Below are positions 12,476 to 15,242 of a stretch of DNA of 15,242 bases, piece by piece (the stretch's first letter is position 1; every line of letters starts with the position of its first letter). The stretch comes from Bacillota bacterium (GTDB taxonomy: Bacteria; Bacillota; Clostridia; Christensenellales; SZUA-584), in contig JAEWQS010000126.1 of assembly GCA_023399095.1 (NCBI GenBank), positions 1 through 15,242 on the forward strand. The letters are read 5' to 3'. Both the position numbers and the translations under genes were made by a program. The notes below the pieces were generated by a model. That model had not been told where the DNA came from. It searched no databases and saw only the letters and a program-made list of their open reading frames with translations.

Positions 12476-13990
12476 CTACCCCATCATTTCCTTCGTCACC
12501 TCGGCAATGTGAGACAACGTATCCATGGCCGTCATGGACAACTCGCCCATGTCTTGCGCCGCGTCTTCGCCTGCCTTGCCGCATATGTAAGCACCCGAGA
12601 CAGCCGCTTCAAATCCCGCTTTTCCGCCTTCACGCCCGCCGCACATCAAGCCGGCGACCACGCCCGTTAACACATCGCCGCTGCCGCCGCGCGCCATGCC
12701 CGGCGTTCCCGCGGTGACAAACATCGTCCTCAGTCCGTCCGTCACGATCGTCGTCGCGCCTTTGAGCAGCAGCGTTACGCCGTAGCGTTTCGCAAACGCC
12801 TGAGCGTGCGTCAGCGGGTCACTTTTGATCTCTTCAATGGATAAGCCGCTGAGACGTGAAAACTCCATCGGATGCGGCGTTAACACAACATCGCCTTTCT
12901 TTTTCTGTAAAACGTTGATATCCAGCGCGATTATGTTAAGCGCATCCGCGTCAAACACTTTGCGGATATCATAATGCGTGATAAGATGGCGCACAGCCGC
13001 TGCCGCGCCTTCGCTGGTGGACAGCCCCGGCCCCGCCGCCAAAGCCGTCTTGCCTGCCATCAGCTTTTCCAGACCGCCAATACAGTTCTCCGACAGACTG
13101 CCCGAGAAATCGTCCAAAGCGAAGGTTAAGCTCTCAGGCAAACGTGCCGCAAACAGACTTTGCAGACACGTGGGTACTCCCGCTGTCACCAGCCCTGCGC
13201 CCGCGCGCAGCGCTGCGCTCACGCACATGAGTCCTGCGCCCGAAAAGCCTTGACTGCCCGCGATACACGCAAGCTTGCCGAAACTGCCCTTGTGCGTATC
13301 GGCATTGCGCCGGTGTAATGTCACTTTGTCGGCATAGCCCATGAATCCTTGAGTAAATCCACGCGATACGCCGATTTCTTTAACGGTGATAGCGCCCGTA
13401 TGCTCACGTCCCGGGAAAAGCAGATGCCCGGGCTTTGCGCACTGGAACGTCACTGTCTCGTCGGCGCGCACCGCAATGCCGCACACCGCGCCCGTATCCG
13501 CATCGATGCCCGACGCGATATCGCATGCTACCACATACGCGCCGCTTTCGTTAATCAGCTTAATAACCGCCGCATTGAGACCTGTCACATCGCGCGAAAG
13601 CCCAACGCCGAAAACCGCGTCGATCACCACGCATCCCGCAAGGCCTGAAAGATGTGCCTTTGCCATGTCTTCGTTCTCGAGCTCGGCGATGCGCAACCCG
13701 AAAAAAGCCGCATTCGTGGCGGCATCGCCCTTCAGCGCATCCGCCTTGCCCACGAGACAAACCTTCACCTCATAACCCTTGGCCTCTAGCTGCCTTGCGG
13801 CAGCGAATCCGTCACCGCCGTTGTTGCCGGCGCCGCAGACTGCGATAATTTTCGTTGTTTTATCAAAACGCTGCGATATGACCGAGGTCATGCCGAACGC
13901 CGCGTTTTCCATAAGCACGATAGACGGAATATTCTCAATCATATGCTTATCGAGCGCTTGCATATCAAGTTTTCGCAATACGTGGATCAT
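12476..13990 (-). CDS. nnr: bifunctional NAD(P)H-hydrate epimerase / ADP-dependent dehydratase
   Basis: The enzyme repairs hydrated NADH and NADPH: the N-terminal epimerase (YjeF_N, about 1-215) interconverts the R and S hydrates, and the C-terminal kinase-like domain (about 225-500) dehydrates the S form at the expense of ADP. Visible motifs are GNNGGDG at 55-61, VIDAVFGVGL at 122-131, GSQGFSGA at 245-252, TPHPMEF at 371-377, K410-G411, and GTPGMARGGSGDVL at 428-441. The 504-residue length is normal for the fused form. The ATG overlaps the acpS stop by four bases, with AAGGAG upstream. The nnr-acpS pairing is common in Firmicutes. Confidence 0.95.
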   Translation of the reverse strand: MIHVLRKLDMQALDKHMIENIPSIVLMENAAFGMTSVISQRFDKTTKIIAVCGAGNNGGDGFAAARQLEAKGYEVKVCLVGKADALKGDAATNAAFFGLRIAELENEDMAKAHLSGLAGCVVIDAVFGVGLSRDVTGLNAAVIKLINESGAYVVACDIASGIDADTGAVCGIAVRADETVTFQCAKPGHLLFPGREHTGAITVKEIGVSRGFTQGFMGYADKVTLHRRNADTHKGSFGKLACIAGSQGFSGAGLMCVSAALRAGAGLVTAGVPTCLQSLFAARLPESLTFALDDFSGSLSENCIGGLEKLMAGKTALAAGPGLSTSEGAAAAVRHLITHYDIRKVFDADALNIIALDINVLQKKKGDVVLTPHPMEFSRLSGLSIEEIKSDPLTHAQAFAKRYGVTLLLKGATTIVTDGLRTMFVTAGTPGMARGGSGDVLTGVVAGLMCGGREGGKAGFEAAVSGAYICGKAGEDAAQDMGELSMTAMDTLSHIAEVTKEMMG

Positions 13991-14364
13991 TTTGCATCTC
14001 CTTCCGCGATGACCTGCGCCACCGCATACCGCGCTGAGTGGGAAATGGAAATGTGCATGTGCTTTACGCCTAGCTCCGTCGCCTTTTCCTTTGCCGCTCC
14101 TGAAAGCTCAATCACGGGCTGACCCGACGGCGCGCGCAGTATCTCAATACAGCGCATCGGTATGTCGCCAAGACCGCAGCCGAGCGCCTTTAATACCGCT
14201 TCTTTGGCCGCGAACCGCCCCGCCACCGTTTCCATTCTATATTTGCACGTCTCAAAAATAGCGATTTCGGCATCGGAATAGATTTTTTCGATAAACCGTT
14301 CTTTGCTTGCCGCTTTGGTGATTCGGTCAATCTCCACGATATCGATACCTGTACCGATGATCAT
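13987..14364 (-). CDS. acpS: holo-[acyl-carrier-protein] synthase
   Basis: AcpS moves the 4'-phosphopantetheine arm of coenzyme A onto apo-ACP, activating fatty acid synthesis. The 125-residue protein has the two family motifs: GTGIDIVEIDRI near the N-terminus with the Mg-binding Asp, and RFAAKEAVLKALGCGLG with the Mg-binding Glu. It ends with the HISISHSARYAVAQVI strand. It lies between the P1 peptidase gene and nnr with 4-base ATGA overlaps on both sides, so all three are probably translated from one mRNA. Confidence 0.95.
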   Translation of the reverse strand: MIIGTGIDIVEIDRITKAASKERFIEKIYSDAEIAIFETCKYRMETVAGRFAAKEAVLKALGCGLGDIPMRCIEILRAPSGQPVIELSGAAKEKATELGVKHMHISISHSARYAVAQVIAEGDAK

Positions 14365-15242
14365 GCGTCTGCCCTCTGCACCGCGTTTAAGATGGCTCTC
14401 GCTGCCACTTCCGCTCCCGCCGCGAGTATCGCGTTGAAATCGCCCTCAATCGCGCCTGTGCCAAAAGCAAAAACCGTATCACCGTCGAACATGGTGTGCG
14501 CGGGACGGATGCACATCGCTATGCCGTCCTGCCCCACTGCAGCCAGCTTGTTCGCCTGCTCCTTGGTCAGAATCGCATTGGTGCCCACGATACCGATCGT
14601 GGTATTCTGCCCCGAAAAATCCATGCCGCTGCTGCCCATAAGCACGTCGCTCACGCTGCCGCGCTGCATACCCGCGATTTTCTTACCTGTTGTGTGATCG
14701 TATATATCGCCCATCGCGTTCACCGCAAACCCTGCCGCGACAATCACGCCGCCCGGCAATGTGAGTGATGCCGTGCCGAAGCCGCCGCGTGCGCAAAGCG
14801 GCATGCCCGCCGCCTTACCGACCGTCGCACCCGTCCCCGCGCCGACACTTCCTTGCTCAAGCGGCTTGTCCGATGCGTTTTGACACGCCACATACCCCGC
14901 CGCCGCATCAGGCCGCACATCCGCGCTGCCAAACGCCAGATCAAAAAGCACAGCCGCAGGCACAATGGGCACACGCGCCACGCCCGTGTCGAAGCCAAGC
15001 CCTTTTTGCTCCAGCCAGCGCATCACGCCGTCCGCTGCCGCGAGTCCAAACGCACTGCCGCCCGAAAGCAGCAGGGCATTCGCCTGCTGCACTGCGTTGG
15101 TGGGGCGCAGCAGGTCGGTCTCACGCGTGCCCGGCGCGCTGCCGCGCACGTCCACACCCGCCACCGCGCCTTTCCCAAGCACCACAACGGTGCATCCCGT
15201 TTTCGCCTGAAAATCCGTATAATGCCCGGCTGTCACGCCGGA
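14361..15242 (-). CDS. P1 family (DmpA/NylC-type) peptidase, 5' partial
   Basis: This is an N-terminal-nucleophile hydrolase of peptidase family S58/P1, whose members act as aminopeptidases or amidases after self-cleavage. 293 residues are visible. The frame stays open to the window edge, and the sequence S-G-V-T-A-G-H-Y-T-D matches the usual GVxVGHxTD some ten residues into the family, so the real start is outside. A GTG at 15234-15236 is unlikely to be the start. Counting from that codon, LLSGGSAFGL is at 57-66 and GAGTGATVGK at 132-141. The autocleavage pair Asn-Thr is at 211-212 (GQNTTIGIVGTNAILTK). IRPAHTMFDGDTVFAFGTG follows. The substrate is unknown. Confidence 0.9.
   Translation of the reverse strand, partial: SGVTAGHYTDFQAKTGCTVVVLGKGAVAGVDVRGSAPGTRETDLLRPTNAVQQANALLLSGGSAFGLAAADGVMRWLEQKGLGFDTGVARVPIVPAAVLFDLAFGSADVRPDAAAGYVACQNASDKPLEQGSVGAGTGATVGKAAGMPLCARGGFGTASLTLPGGVIVAAGFAVNAMGDIYDHTTGKKIAGMQRGSVSDVLMGSSGMDFSGQNTTIGIVGTNAILTKEQANKLAAVGQDGIAMCIRPAHTMFDGDTVFAFGTGAIEGDFNAILAAGAEVAARAILNAVQRADA

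Noticed and set aside
15234..15236. GTG as true start of the P1 peptidase
   Set aside because: The frame is open to the window edge, the family has about ten more residues upstream, and no RBS can be seen in the remaining six bases.

Overview
The window looks like a chromosomal segment of a moderately GC-rich anaerobic Firmicute (Clostridia / Eubacteriales type). The grounds are strong GGAGG-type ribosome binding sites, many 1- or 4-base stop/start overlaps, a class I-beta DAHP synthase with an N-terminal regulatory domain, an ECF vitamin-type transporter, a YafY/WYL-GyrI-like-DUF3795 gene set, and a fused NAD(P)H-hydrate repair enzyme next to acpS. No database was searched, so the genus is not assigned. 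I see no insertion sequences, CRISPR arrays, tRNAs or rRNAs.

Layout. (1) 1-460: rplS (L19) on the minus strand with its own near-consensus promoter. (2) 509-1812: a divergent two-gene operon, an ECF transporter S component and a uridine-kinase-like P-loop kinase. A ~140-nt leader precedes it that can fold into a small multi-helix element competing with a long terminator hairpin (candidate orphan riboswitch). (3) 1897-10331: a nine-gene aromatic amino acid operon, aroF-tyrA-aroB-aroA-aroC-pheA-aroE/K-aroQ, with aroE and aroK fused. It encodes all seven shikimate-pathway steps plus the Phe and Tyr branch enzymes. Between its promoter and aroF lies a 37-codon ORF with a good RBS and 11 aromatic residues (7 Tyr, 3 Phe, 1 Trp), followed by a textbook terminator. 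This is the signature of a leader-peptide transcription attenuator. (4) 10374-12448: a small accessory set: WYL-domain regulator, GyrI-like ligand-binding protein, Cys-rich DUF3795 protein, and a C-terminally truncated signal-peptidase-II-like remnant. (5) 12476-15242, minus strand: a tightly overlapped set read as P1-family peptidase (5' end outside the window), acpS, and fused nnrE/nnrD.

How it works together. The aromatic operon takes PEP and erythrose-4-phosphate to chorismate and then to phenylpyruvate and 4-hydroxyphenylpyruvate; only the final aminotransferase and the Trp branch are absent. Control is probably layered: attenuation of the whole operon by Tyr/Phe supply through the leader peptide, possible repression at a palindrome over the transcription start, and allosteric control through the AroF N-terminal domain and the PheA ACT domain. 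The two most novel-looking items are the Tyr/Phe leader peptide attenuator, since T-box control is more usual for such genes in Firmicutes, and the unassigned leader RNA of the ECF transporter-kinase operon.
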